A stretch of 64,000 nucleotides of DNA from Gadus chalcogrammus (Eukaryota; Chordata; Actinopteri; Gadiformes; Gadidae), in assembly GCF_026213295.1 (NCBI RefSeq), contig NC_079426.1, positions 20,894,774 to 20,958,773 on the forward strand, read 5' to 3'. The position numbers were made by a program, and so were the translations under genes. Shown one piece after another: positions 1 to 12,860 of this stretch (its first letter is position 1; the number at the start of each line of letters is the position of its first letter). The notes beneath the pieces were generated by a model. It made no database searches. It saw nothing but the letters and a program-made list of their open reading frames with translations, and was not told the origin of the DNA.

Positions 1-330
1 AAAAAAGAAAAAGGTTTCCGGCTCCTGGGGTTGTTTGGAGTCAAAGCAAAGAGCGACGAGGTTCAGTGTGGCTCCAACTCCAGTGAGTGGGAAGCTGCTC
101 GAATGTGCGCGTCTGAGCGCATGGAGCCAAAGTCCCCCCTCACCGCCCCGCTCCCCTCACCCCCCTGCTGCACGCTCCGTCCAGCATAGAGCCAAAGCCC
201 CCAGCCCTCCCCGCTCCCCTCACCGCCCCCCAGCACTCCCCGCTCAGCCGCCGCACGCTCCGTCTGGAGGGGAGCCTCAGCCTCAGACCGGTCTCCTTCC
301 AGAATAACCCGATCTTAAAGTGAACTAAAT
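1..330. other. GC-rich flank with an imperfect direct duplication
   Basis: A C-rich, CpG-containing block holds two imperfect copies of one segment (about 121-185 and 186-269). Each begins with GAGCCAAAG, continues through CCCCGCTCCCCTCAC runs and ends in GCACGCTCCGTC. Open frames exist on both strands, but they are proline- or arginine-biased products of the base composition and I see no convincing protein. It could be the edge of an upstream gene or a CpG-rich regulatory block; the window start prevents a decision. Confidence 0.4.
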
Positions 331-445
331 TGTTAAAAAATTTCAATTATATAAAATTGTAACTGCAAATAGGTACAAAGTGATAAAACATACGGTTGCA
401 GTTAACAGACCGTTTGTAATCGATCCCAGCAAATAATTATTGATT

Positions 446-448
<3 letters not shown>

Positions 449-531
<83 letters not shown>

Positions 532-541
532 GTGTGTGTGT
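449..541. repeat. (GT)n microsatellite
   Basis: About 45 near-perfect GT dinucleotides with one GC interruption near the 3' end. Simple-sequence repeat in the 5' flank of ccdc172. Confidence 0.97.
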
Positions 542-2249
542 TGTATAGGTTTAAATTTTATAATGGAGTTAATTGCAGCCAGTCAGAGAGTGAAGGCTGG
601 AGAACTGGGTTAACGACTCCTCGTATGATATAAGCCTGTATCGGCATTGATTGTGTTGGACTTTGATTTTCTTAAAGAAGGCTTACAAGCTACGCGTCAA
701 CCCTTTAAGCCAATGGATAAATAAGTAAATATCTACATAGCCCGCACAGGAATCGTTACACACCGGGATATCGATTTAATGCACATGGGTCTTAAATCCC
801 AGTCCCTGATAATAACATGTTAACAGACCATTTAGGAAATGAGAAAAAGAAAACAGCTGAGAAGCAAAAGGCGATCATTAGGCTGTATACCAGATGGACT
901 TAATCAAGAGACCTAATTAGAGATATGTCTTGAGTGGTTAACGAGACTATCCGTATTTCATGAATATGCCACATCTCTAGTTGATCCTGTGAATGGGCCC
1001 CTGGGCCAACATGGCCCACAGGACCCACTGGCCTCAGGACCAACGTGGCCCCAAGGCCAACGCGGCGGAAAAGGAAGGATATATTAAGTGACTACCGCCA
1101 TCTAGCGGATGTTTAAGCACTTGCTATAAAGACAATGTGTTCAATAATTCATAGATATAAGTATGCAAAAGGGATCTTTCAGCTAAAGAATATCATTGCT
1201 GTCGCAATGCCCTTATGTAAACGACTCAAAGTTTAGTCAGTTGGTGTAGCCTGGACTAAATAGACCTTTCAGTGGCAGACTGGCAGTCCATTAACAAACC
1301 CGATCAGTTAGGACTTTTTCAAGACATTATTAATCTTGCCAATGCCTTTTTCTTTGTCACTCATCGACTATGGAAAAAAAACAACGGTGGATGTGATGTA
1401 ATATCAAGATAATATAATGCCTCTAATATCAAGATGAACATGGCAACCATGGGAGACAGCGTTAACATCCTCCTAAACTCAACAGCTTTACCTAGACCGA
1501 GCTCGTCTTCCGTACAAAGCCTGAATCTGAATCTTGTTTTTCGATCCGCACCATCTCAGCGGAGGGCGCCTCGAGGGAACCGAGCGGCAATAAAATTACA
1601 ATAAAGCCAGCCTGCTACTGAAATAATGGTCTTATTAAGATTTGATGACTTTGCTATTCTTCTGATCTCCAGAGGGAGGGCCGCTCCCCGGGCACAGGTC
1701 AGAGGTCAGCCACATCCGTTGATCTACAGAAAGCCTCAATCAATATATAATTTTATAAATGAACATCAGGTTGATGTAGACCCCCGTTCGTAACACACCA
1801 GGCCACACGTTATTGCGCCTGTTCAACAAATACACCGATTTATGTAGGCTATATAATATAACTGTTATACTATATACTATACATATGTTATATAATATAA
1901 ATGTGTTCATATGTTATTCTATATAATATTTTAAACTATATACATACGTTATAGGCCTACTATTAGGCTACATATGTTGGAACTTAACTTAACTTCACCA
2001 GAATGCATGAACTTGCAAGGCAGCTGGATTCGCGTGATCTCACGAGTCGATGAAGCGGGAAGCCTCTCAGGTCACGCGCAGGGTTAACAATGTCGACTTC
2101 CCGCGAGAGTTTGTGTAATGAACCATCAGGCACGTCTGGTTGTTTCTGTTCGTGCCCGTGCTTAATCCACTTTACGACTTTTATTGTTCCGATTTTTGAA
2201 ATTTGACCCTTACTTTAACATTGAATCTGATTTAAATATAAACATAAAT
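542..2249. other. 5' flank of ccdc172, no gene recognised
   Basis: Mixed AT-rich flank. It contains a possible Gly-X-Y fragment (995-1078), a CTCF-type motif (1095-1108), a TATATAAT-rich patch (1850-1935) and a CpG-bearing stretch just before the gene (2030-2160) that is the natural place for the ccdc172 promoter. A half-match to an RFX X-box (GTTGCC then ATG, minus strand, about 1438-1452) lies about 800 bp upstream of the start codon; it is too weak to call. Confidence 0.4.
1095..1108 (-). promoter_or_regulatory. Candidate CTCF-type motif
   Basis: The minus strand reads CCGCTAGATGGCGG, close to the vertebrate CTCF core CCASYAGRKGGCR as I remember it. Called on motif resemblance only; occupancy cannot be seen in sequence. 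Confidence 0.45.
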
Positions 2250-4638
2250 ATGAGTTTGGATAACCTGTTTCAACAAATTATCTTCACTGAACAGCTGTTA
2301 TCTGAGAAAACTACGAAGTTACAAGAAGGTCAGTTTATCCTAGCCTGTGACCAGTTGTTATTAACATGTTGTGTTCAACATAATAACGATGACCAAATGC
2401 TTTCTCATGGAGCAATATTTTTGTCAGTCAAAGTTTCAGTCGTCCGATACGAAGAGAAAATAAAGGCCTCCAATGAAAAGCTGAACAAGAATAACCAAGA
2501 GCTTTTTAACAAGGTACGATGCTTTCATATTACGTTATACTTAGAATAGCTTCATAACATCATGTCTTAAAATACATTGTATAAATATGTTTATATAACT
2601 TATCGAGACACTTAATCTATATCAGCTGCTTCATGACCAATCCCAAGGATCAATGGCAAGTGGCACACTGGCACAAAATCAGTGCTACTCTTCTCGGACA
2701 ATATCAGGGTCATTCGAGGAAGCTTTAGCATGTGGGAGATATAATACCCTTATGTTTCCCTCCATCTCTTATCTTGATCAGAAACAAGATGAAATTGCAC
2801 TTGTTTCTGATAATCATACTATAATACACTATCCAATAATCAACAAACTGATTGCGTATGTATTCTATCTTCCTATCTCATTCAATAAACAAATAATTAA
2901 TTCTAAATAAACTTTGTAAATATTCTCAGACATTTGTTCAAAATGGTGATCCCTCCAGCCAAAAGCAAAGCAATAAAACCCAAATAATTCAACTGCTGAT
3001 ACCCCTAGTCTCAAAAAGTGGATGTCATGCATGAGGGCATTTCCTAAAGGCCTCTTCATGAATGATTTGTTTGTTTTCATTGTTTTCTGGTGTGGGGAGA
3101 CCACAACACATATTTCTGCTATGTGATGATAAATTGTGCATAATGGTAATATTTATTTTCTCAGAGTATATGTCCATGAGTAAATTCTGTTGTCATGGTA
3201 ATACACTTTTTTCTTTTAACACTGCATCCACCTGTCCTCTCAGACTCAGCAGTTGTATGAGATGAAGCTGCAAAACGATCTAATGAAGAAACAGGAGCAA
3301 CAGACGGAGAGACAGTTGAAAGAACTGCTCTGTCAGCAGGGCCACCTCAAGGAACATCTGGTGACTAGTGTTCTGATCCGTACCGGAAGCGCACACACAC
3401 AAACGCACACACCAACGCACACGCTATACAGGGCTGAGGATATCAAGGACTCTCTTCTCCAAAGAGAAAAAAAGTTATATTCCACCCTCAAAGTACCATA
3501 GTTTTAAGACTAAACTACCTTCTTAAGGTATTTATATTGCTATTGCACTGCAATGAGGTACATGTGAGGCAAACTTATGCCAGCGGATAAGATAAGCTGC
3601 ATTGCATAATTGGCAAAATATAAAACAGTATCAAAGAAAACCCTTTATGGCAATTCAAAGTTTATTCATGACAGGATCGAATCAGAACGGAGGCCAGTGA
3701 GGAGCAGGAGCAGTTTCTGGAAGAGATCGGGAGATTTAACAATTGCTTCAGCCTGGTTGGGAACAGAGAGTCAGTTACTGAGAGCCAGGCACAAGCTGAG
3801 ATCCTCCAGCTTCAGGGGGAAGTGGACTCCATACATAAAGGTAACGCACAACGAGGACCTAAGACACGGGTGGTATGCCGAGTGCTCTGCTGAAGCTTAC
3901 AGTTGATCTGGTACTAGTCTTTATTTATGTTTTCCATTTAGATTACTCTGAACGACTCAATAACGGACACCACTCATTTCAATGCATGATAGCAAGCATA
4001 ACTATACTAATGTGGAAATACGGTAATTCCCTTTGAACATATCCATAATGAAAAACATAACTTAAATCCAACTCTTGGGCTCGGGAGTTTTAAGTCTTAA
4101 AACTTGGCTTGTTTCTTAAAAACAAACAAAAACATAAAACAAATATGGCCATAATCCAGGCTTTGGAGGTGTAATGCAATAGAAATATAACGCATATTTT
4201 CATTTCAATGTGGTATTATATTACGCATATTAATTTCCTCCCCTATAGTAATCAGCCCAGTCACAGAAGACGAGAAAGAGCTTTGCTTTGGCAACTAACC
4301 CAAAGCTCTCTCATTATTTGCGACCTTCTAAGACTTTGCTGTTTGGTCTCCTGTTTACACTCAGAGATGGAGCTTGAGCACCAGAAGAACGGTCGCATAA
4401 ACTCCCTGCTGGAGGAGAACAAAGCCCTCCTGGTTGAACTGAAAGACCTGGAAAACATTAACAAAGGTAAATGCAACATCTTCATTGTTCATGTCAAATC
4501 CACTCACTGCTTCTTCCCTTGGTGCCACGAGTCTCTGTAAACTGTTTAGTTAATTCTGTCAAAGTTATCTTTAGGAACTGAAAACTAGGCAAGAAAAGTG
4601 AGATAAGGCCAAGGCTAGATATAGACGTAAAGCTTGGA

Positions 4639-4725
<87 letters not shown>

Positions 4726-6533
4726 AACGTCAAAAAAATGGTATAATAGAAACCCAGAAAAAAGGTTTTCTGAAAAAAATGTCTTCCATGTGTTTCATTG
4801 TGGTAGTGGCTTTTCGTTTTGTCTTTGGGTGTTTTTTTGTAGACTTCGATCGGCAAATTACGGAGGCCAAGGGAGTGACAGAATCTCTTAGAGAAGAGAG
4901 TGTGACAGTCAGTCTGAAACCCCAAACAGACAGCACCTGTATGAGGTGAGTTCTTTGAGGATAAAAACATTAGAAATATTTATACAGTATATCATTTTTT
5001 TGTATTATATTTTGAATATTTGTATATATATATATACAGTATATACTGTATATCAATATTTGCTGATGTGCGTGAGCATGGTGCTGATGTGCGCAGGCGC
5101 AGAGATGTCTGAGTGTCATCACCAAATAAAGCTCTGGTGCACTCCAACCCAAATGGCTTCATACAACATTATATAACAATATAACATAACAAGACATATC
5201 ATGTGGGGCACACTATGAATGCGAGCCACATCTTTTATTTTGCACTAATACCGTTTTAAGTCTGAAGTTTATGTATGAATGCTTTGTAGGCGCCCAAAAT
5301 ATTTATTTTCAATAATTTTTTTTTTTTATTCAATAAAAAAAGCATATTCTTGCATGGCTGATAGCAGAGCTGGTCGACTGCTGGATATATGAAGGTGAAA
5401 CAGTCAGCATGAGGTCCGACAGAAAATAAAAGCAATACAAAAATTGAAAGAAATATGAATCTGAAGGTCCCCCAGTTCTTTCTCAAGTAGGTCTAGAGGT
5501 GTAGAGAACTAGGATGTCTTAATTTTCTGCAGCCACTACTTAGTGGAAACCATCACTAGTATGCACACTTCTTAATACAGGCATCTAAACTTCCAAATGA
5601 AGTTTGGATTTTGCTTGCCGCCTAGAGAGAAGCTATTGCTGTTTTATTAGTGAAGATAAATGGAGAAGGACTGTGGTGTTTTCTACCGGCAACGAAATCG
5701 TCACCATAAAGTGAGCGAATTGTAAAAGTCCATAAATGGGTTTATGGACTTTTGGTGCATTGATGGATTTAAGACCTCTCAGGACCAGGGACAGCGTACT
5801 TTGAGCACGTCCAGTGGGCACACGTTCAAAGTGTGCTAGCAGACATATTCATTTGCCGCACCTGGTGATCGTGAGATCATCCCCAAATCCTGACTCCTAG
5901 GAGGCTCAAGCAGAATATGGACTATGGAACAGGGTTGCATCTGAAACGGTTTACTATGTACAACATACTACAGCGGCATATATTTGATATGTTACAAACC
6001 CAAAGAGTTATATTTATTTTTGGAAAAAAAAAAAAATATATATATATATATATATATTAGTGCTGTCAAGCGATTAAAATAAATAATCGCGTTTAATCAC
6101 ATTAATGCCATAGTTAACTCACGATTAATCACGAGCAATCGCAAATCGCAAAAAAGAATCACAAATGTTTTTTTCTATGCTAAATATCCCTTGATTTCTT
6201 TGTCCCATTAATTGTTCTCATTATAATGCTCTTATCAACATGGAGAACTGCATCGGCTTGCCTTGTGCAATTTTTTTTTATTGATAACAACATTGGCATA
6301 TACTGATCAAAACAGGACGATACAAAAAAAATGCCTATAGTGCAATTAAACGATGAACATACAAACATACTGCCTTGAACATAGGCTACTGCTACTTTGT
6401 TTTGAGGCAGAAAAACAACAACTTTTATTTATTTTTTAAATAAAAGAATTGCGTTAATCGCGCGATAAAAAAATTAACGCCGTTAAAATTGGTTTGCGTT
6501 AACGCCGTTAATAACGCGTTTAACTGACAGCAG

Positions 6534-6570
<37 letters not shown>

Positions 6571-9500
6571 CATACAGTGTTGGGGAATAACGGGATACAT
6601 GTACCGTCGTTATGTATTCAGAATACAAATTAAAACTGTATTGCGTTACATTTGCAATTTAAATTGTTGGTATTTAGAATACAGTTACATTGTTGAAATT
6701 AATGGATTACATGACGATACTTCTTTCTCACAAGTTTATTCGTGCTTTCACATCAACAGCATTTAGTGCGCACCTTGGATCGGTACGTTTGCGTTGGTGT
6801 AAATGCAACCACCTCACTTCGATGCGAACCAAATCAGCCGGCCGAGACCTCCCTGAACAGCTGGTCTCGGTTTGCTTCCAAAAGAACCCTGGTACGGTTT
6901 ACTTGAGATGTGAAAGCGAACGCACCTTGGTCCGATACAGTTCTAAAAAGCATACGCCTCTTTGGAAGGTTGAAAATGAGGCGTGGCTCAACAATGTCTG
7001 TTGGGTATTGAGCAGACACCCACATAAATCGTTGTGGACTGGTCCACAACTGTATGAAACAAATCAATATCACAACGAGTGAATCCCGCTGGATATCCAT
7101 GATTATTTACTTTCACAGACGCTTTCCCCCACCTGCCCCAGACCAGCAACACCTAAATTTCATAATATAGTGCGCTTTCAGGGAGACTTGGGCCTAACAC
7201 ATTCAGCCAGTTTGAACAGAAGAACTCACCAAAATAGGCCTGCTTTGTAAGGATTTGATGCTGCATTCCTACATTTATAAAATGCAATTCAAAGTGCAAG
7301 TAATCCAAGTAGAATACAATACTCAGATTGAGTGATGTAACGGAATACATTGCATATTACTTTTCTGGGCATGTATTCTGTATTCTGTAACTGGATACAT
7401 TTTAAAAGTATCCTTCCCAACACTGTTTATATAGTTTATTAAGTTGCCTGTACATTAGGGTTGATGTTATAGGGTTGAACAGGTTTTTTGTACCATTTAA
7501 TAGTTTTGTTAAAGAAGTTATTCTCCTGTCAAAATGCATTATGGGTAATCCAAGCAACTGTAGTGTCCATAGTTCGTATTCCGCCAGTGATAGTACGCAA
7601 TCTGGGTATTTTAAAGCTACAATTTGTAGGATGGAGCCCCTCCCAGTTTATTGTTCTTTCAAAACAAAAAATATCTACAACAGTATTGTGAAAACGAGTT
7701 TCCTCGACGCACAATGTTGTTGATAAAAACATATTTTTACTTAAAAACAATACCACAACAGTCGAGTCACTCGCCAAACTGAAGCCTCCCTCCAGTCTAG
7801 AACTCTTCTCCTCTTAAGGAGCACCAGAATGGGTGTTGCTCAAGTAGCCTATGAGCCACAGCTGCAGACTATTAAGGCTAACAGCCAGGAATATGTGCAT
7901 CTTAAAACATGGTTGAACACAGTGAAGATGCCGTTCACATCTTCACAAGTATATTGTCCACTCTTAGTGGCTTTGCAACTGTGTGATGTGAACTAGAGCA
8001 GCTTGGCTAGCTGGGGGGAGGGAGAGTGGGATGGGTTTGGGGTGGTTGCTGTTACGATTCTTGTGAACAAATAGAGAGGTATGGGCTGGCCAGCATTTTT
8101 TTTTTTTCAGTTAGGATAGTGATAGGATGTGATTTTATTGATAACATTATTGAGTCACTATCGAACATCATTGACCAGAAATATGTCCAGGAATTTTTAA
8201 GCTATGAGTTTGTTGAAATGTTACACATTGCTTATGCTTAGTATTTTTGCATATTATGTGTAATAGGATTTGGACATGCTACATACTGTACTCACCCAAT
8301 ATGCAGTATGCTAGTATGGAGATTTTGGTGTACCCGAATAATTTAGAATGTGTTCCTCTAACTCAGACCCACAACAACACTGCAATCAGTTGATAGCACC
8401 TTGGTGGGGTAGAACAAGTCAAGCCTGCATGCACTCCTAGTGAGGTGACTCTCACAAATTATTTACTATGCTGATGAACAAAGCCCATATTGGTGCAGTT
8501 ATTGTGAAGATTACCATTATGTTGACGTGTCTGCCATTTTTTTTCCAGAGTCTTGGTAACTTTATTTCCGACAACCAAAAAGAGGTCTATATGTAACTTT
8601 TCCTTCAATTTTGCGTTTAACAATCAGGACATTTTCTCCTATCAGGACAGCTATTTGACCCTTTCATGAAATGAAAGGGTCTGAAATGAATGTAACTGTC
8701 ACCAATTTGAGGTGTACAGCAAGAGTAAAACATATGCAAGTACTTTTTATCGACTACATTGGGATGTCATCATTTATAACTGGCACAACAATCTGCAGTA
8801 AAATCAAAACATTCCATGACAATACTTATGCCCCCAGCGATTAAAAAAACAGAGAACTGATAAACTATGAATTGTAGCTGGGCGTGGGCACCAGAATGAC
8901 CTGCAACTACACAGGCTGTAGCGCCTTTAGTTGGCCCAGTGGACAGTGTGTTGGTTATTTATGGCCAACGCTGGCCTTTTCCGTTGTCAGCAGTCCAATA
9001 CACACGTGAAAAACTGCTCAGAAAGCTTCCGGCAGGAGTGGAGGTCTCGCAGTGTAAATAATGGGTCATTAAGGCCTTTTGTCTAATTAAGGGTCTGATC
9101 TGTTGCCTGTTTGATTCATATGGTGTCCCAGCTAGAAACAAATCTGGAAAGGAAGCCTAATGTGATTGAAGCAAGGGGGAAGTATGTTAGGGGAAATAAG
9201 TGCAGAGCAGCATATAATGTATAGGTCACAGGATGCTAACGTATCTATTTCTCTACGGTCGATTTTTATCCAAGAAGAGGTGTGTGCTTGAATACATGAA
9301 TCATGTTTGATGAATAATCCAAACAATGTTTTGTCTTTCAGGCCAATAATGAGGAATAATGATTGCATACAAGTTACATTTTCTCAAATAAACATGACTT
9401 TCTGAAGGAATTTGTACAATATTGTACGGCAATCATGCACCAGCGAAAAACTGAACAAGCTAGATGTTGACACAAGACTGACATGTCTAGGGATGTCTAG

Positions 9501-12500
9501 AGAGAGTGTAGGCTGTTTGCATTCTGAAACAGGGGTTAAAGTCTACAGATCCATGAGATATGTAGATCCATCTTAAGTGTCACGTCCATCTGCATCCAAG
9601 AAATGGCTGTGCTCCAGGCTGCTTAAAAATTCATGTTGGACTCATGTACAACATGCATTGCTAAGTTACTAGTTACTGCTTTTGGACAAATAAATGTTCA
9701 GGTTAAATTACAGCTAAAGACACAGCTAATGTTAAGACAGATTTTTATAGTTTGTAAAAAAAGACATATTTACATTGAAATAATGACTAATTTGGCAATT
9801 TCATAATATATCAAATTAGTCAAGTAAATGGATTGATGTTAATCAAACGTTTATGCCAGTGTCCTTATTGAGTGCCATATCCCAATGTGCTTTTAGGCAA
9901 ATGGAAAATAGACCTCTCAGCACATACAAAGGTCATTCACCAACAAAGACCATTAAGTATTGATGTGATTGATCATGATTTCCTCATGAAATACAGTGAT
10001 GAGTGAAAAAGGGTTAGGGTGGTAAGGAAAAGTGATCTTCATCAAACAACTTTACCATGTGTGTGTGTGTGGTTGTGTGTGTGTGTGTGTGTGCGTGTGC
10101 GTGTGTGTGTGTGTAGTTTGTTTGAAGTGTTTAGTGTGATTGTGTGTGTAATTCACCAGTGGTTGAGCATCAGACCCTTTTTTGGCTGCTTGGACCTCAA
10201 CAGCTAAGAGATGGTCTTTATTTGATTAAAGGCAGATCAATACCGTTCCAGGAAGGAAGTAACGCATCTTCCTTGTGCTGATGCTTCCAATTCCGACAAC
10301 ACCTGACCTGTATGTGCCCCCCTCCCCCACACCCAAAATGCCCAATAGCTGGTTGTGTGTTGCTTTTATTTAGATGATTACAATTATTACAAATATTACT
10401 GACCTGCATTGAACCAAGTCACTTCCAATCCGAGAGTAGGACAACCAAAGCCCACTTTATTAAACTAATTTCTCAAAGATGTAAGACATCATTCAATTCC
10501 TGTCTGTGTATGGTTTCTTCTTTCATTGGCTGTCCGAGAGAGTAGAAGTCCTCAATTTTCCTTCATAATCATCAAAATCATAATTCCATAATCATCATCA
10601 TTTGATAATCAGTCCCATAATCCCATAGCAGGCATAATAAGCCCGTAGAAGGAATCTGTGTGCCTTGTTGCACAAATCTCCTACAATGCTTCCTGGCCGA
10701 TTAGCTTCAGGAAGGTGCTGAGAAAGCGGCTTGAAGAGGATGAGGGCGAAAGAGAGAGACTAAGAGAAAGAGACGTTCACTCTTATGATTACATGTCCTG
10801 GAATGAAGCCATCAGTCATGTCTTCAGTCACCACACTGTCCCTTTAGAAGCCATGTTTAACTCCCATATTATTGATTGTGAGTAACTGAATACATCAAAG
10901 CGTTTGCGAGTGCCGGCCTCTAAAAAATAAATTGTTTAGTGGGCAAAACTTGATGATGGCTACCGCAATGGAAGACGAAGGTCCACTGTCATATCAGATT
11001 GCTATGTGTTATATAAATACTTTGTTCTTTGGGAATGCGGGCAGAGGATTAGCTTTGTGCATCTGCTTAGATGTAAATTTGTCACTTTCCCCAAATTAAT
11101 GTGGGATTCAAAATAAGGCTCTGAAATGAAAAAAAAGGTTCTGATTAATGCAAAGGATCAAACAAACAGACCAACCACTCATCCCACAATGTCACTAGAA
11201 CATTGACCAGTTATCTGTATCCACTGGTTAAAGTCAGAAAGTGTAAAATGAGCCCCTCCAAGTTAGTTGATGGGATAACAAAAAGTGTCTGTGTATCTTT
11301 GAGATGTAAACCCACTTAGCATTGTTGTTTGGGCGGGAGTGTTGAGGAGGCATTGCGATCTTAAGCATGTTTCAAATCCGACATGTATGACTCCTTCTTC
11401 CTTCCGACTAGCTGAACTTCAGCTGCAGAGTTGTCCATTTTTATGGTAGATATACAAATGATTAAATAGTGTTTCTTTAACATGTGTTCTCATTTTGATG
11501 TTTGTTTACCAACTAGATGTATTCAAAGTTTTGTATGTAGAAAAGCCGAAACAAGGATAGGGGTCGCAGATTAGCCGTTGCTAGAAGAACCTTACACGCA
11601 GCACCTGTGTTATGTTTTCTTTTCAACCCGTTGTATTATTTCCGCAATGTCCCTGACAAATAAAGATAAATAAAACTGACACCACTCGGTCTGTGATTCA
11701 GACTTAACCTCCTCTGAGGCAATAAGCACGATTGCACCAGAGAGTTCAATGAGGCTAGCAATTGTGTTTGGCAAAGCAAATATTGGTCAGGAAAGTAAAG
11801 AAAATGTCAGTGTGTGTGTGTGAATTTGTTACCCCAGGTTAAAGAAGGAGCAGGAGCTGCTGAAAGAAGGGGACTTGGAGCTTGTGCGCAAGGCCCTCAG
11901 TTTAGAGATACGCTTTCTACAATCTGTGAGTACCGCACTCTGCGTAGCCATTATGTAAACAGCATGCACGTTGTTATTACTTTGTGTTTTAATCTTGTGT
12001 TCTGAGGGGCAAGTAAGATTTGAGATGGTTAGGAATATAAGAGACCAAGAATTTGAAACTAAACCTTAAAACCATCCCTCTCTGCTCCCTCCCCTCTTAC
12101 CTTTCTCCTCCATTGACACGTGTTGGGTTTCACGCAACTGTGATTGACAGTTGCTTCAAGATTGATTCCTAAACAATGTGGGAATGTTTGGTCAGAGATG
12201 GCCAGTGGCGCTCTAAAATATATTCTGCCTCATACAGAGGCAGGTGCAGTCAGCTCTAAACAGATATTGTCACGCTCTTATAGAGGACAGATGGCCATTT
12301 CAAACAAATAACACTCAAATAGTAGCTCTTTAATCTTACCTAGAACGCCTTTAACTGCCAAGTGAGAAAATAAACTGTGTGTGAGACCATAGACCAGGGG
12401 TGCCCAACCAGTCGATCGCGGTCTACCAGTAGATCGCCGACAGATCCCAAGTCGATCGCGAGGGGTGAAGAAAAAAAAAAAAAAAAAAATTTTTTTTTTA

Positions 12501-12828
12501 TTTTTTTTTTTTAATAAAATTAAATTTGCGCGGGACATATACGTGCGGTAGCGCATGTGCTGTTAACAGCAGTTGAAAGCCGTCAACAGTAGTTACACAC
12601 TCCTAAACGTTGGCATGGCTGAGGGGAAACAAGCTAAGACCTACCATTTTCACCCTGAGTGGGAGGAAGATTATTGATTATCGTTGAGAAGGTGCCGTGC
12701 GCAGACGGAATGAAACCCCCACTGAAGTCCGTAGGTTCACGATACAACCCCCCCCCCCCCCCCCCCCCGTCAACAATTGTTCTCTACCCCCCCCCCCCCC
12801 CCCCCCCCCCCGTCAACAATTGTTCTCT

Positions 12829-12860
<32 letters not shown>

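Noticed and set aside
448..633. Open frame encoding alternating Cys-Val
   Set aside because: Translation of a GT microsatellite; the same applies to the frames at 36202-36658 and the His-Thr frame on the minus strand there.
2624..2910. Open frame in intron 2 of ccdc172 as an extra exon
   Set aside because: Exons 2 and 3 align contiguously with the mammalian protein, leaving no residues for it.
3426..3501. Lys/Glu-rich frame (AEDIKDSLL...) as a ccdc172 exon
   Set aside because: Composition is tempting, but exon 3 (ending 3360) joins exon 4 (3675) in phase and aligns without a gap to the mammalian protein.
4494..4970. Ser-Leu and Arg-Glu rich frames across 4641-4722
   Set aside because: Translation of the AG microsatellite in ccdc172 intron 5.
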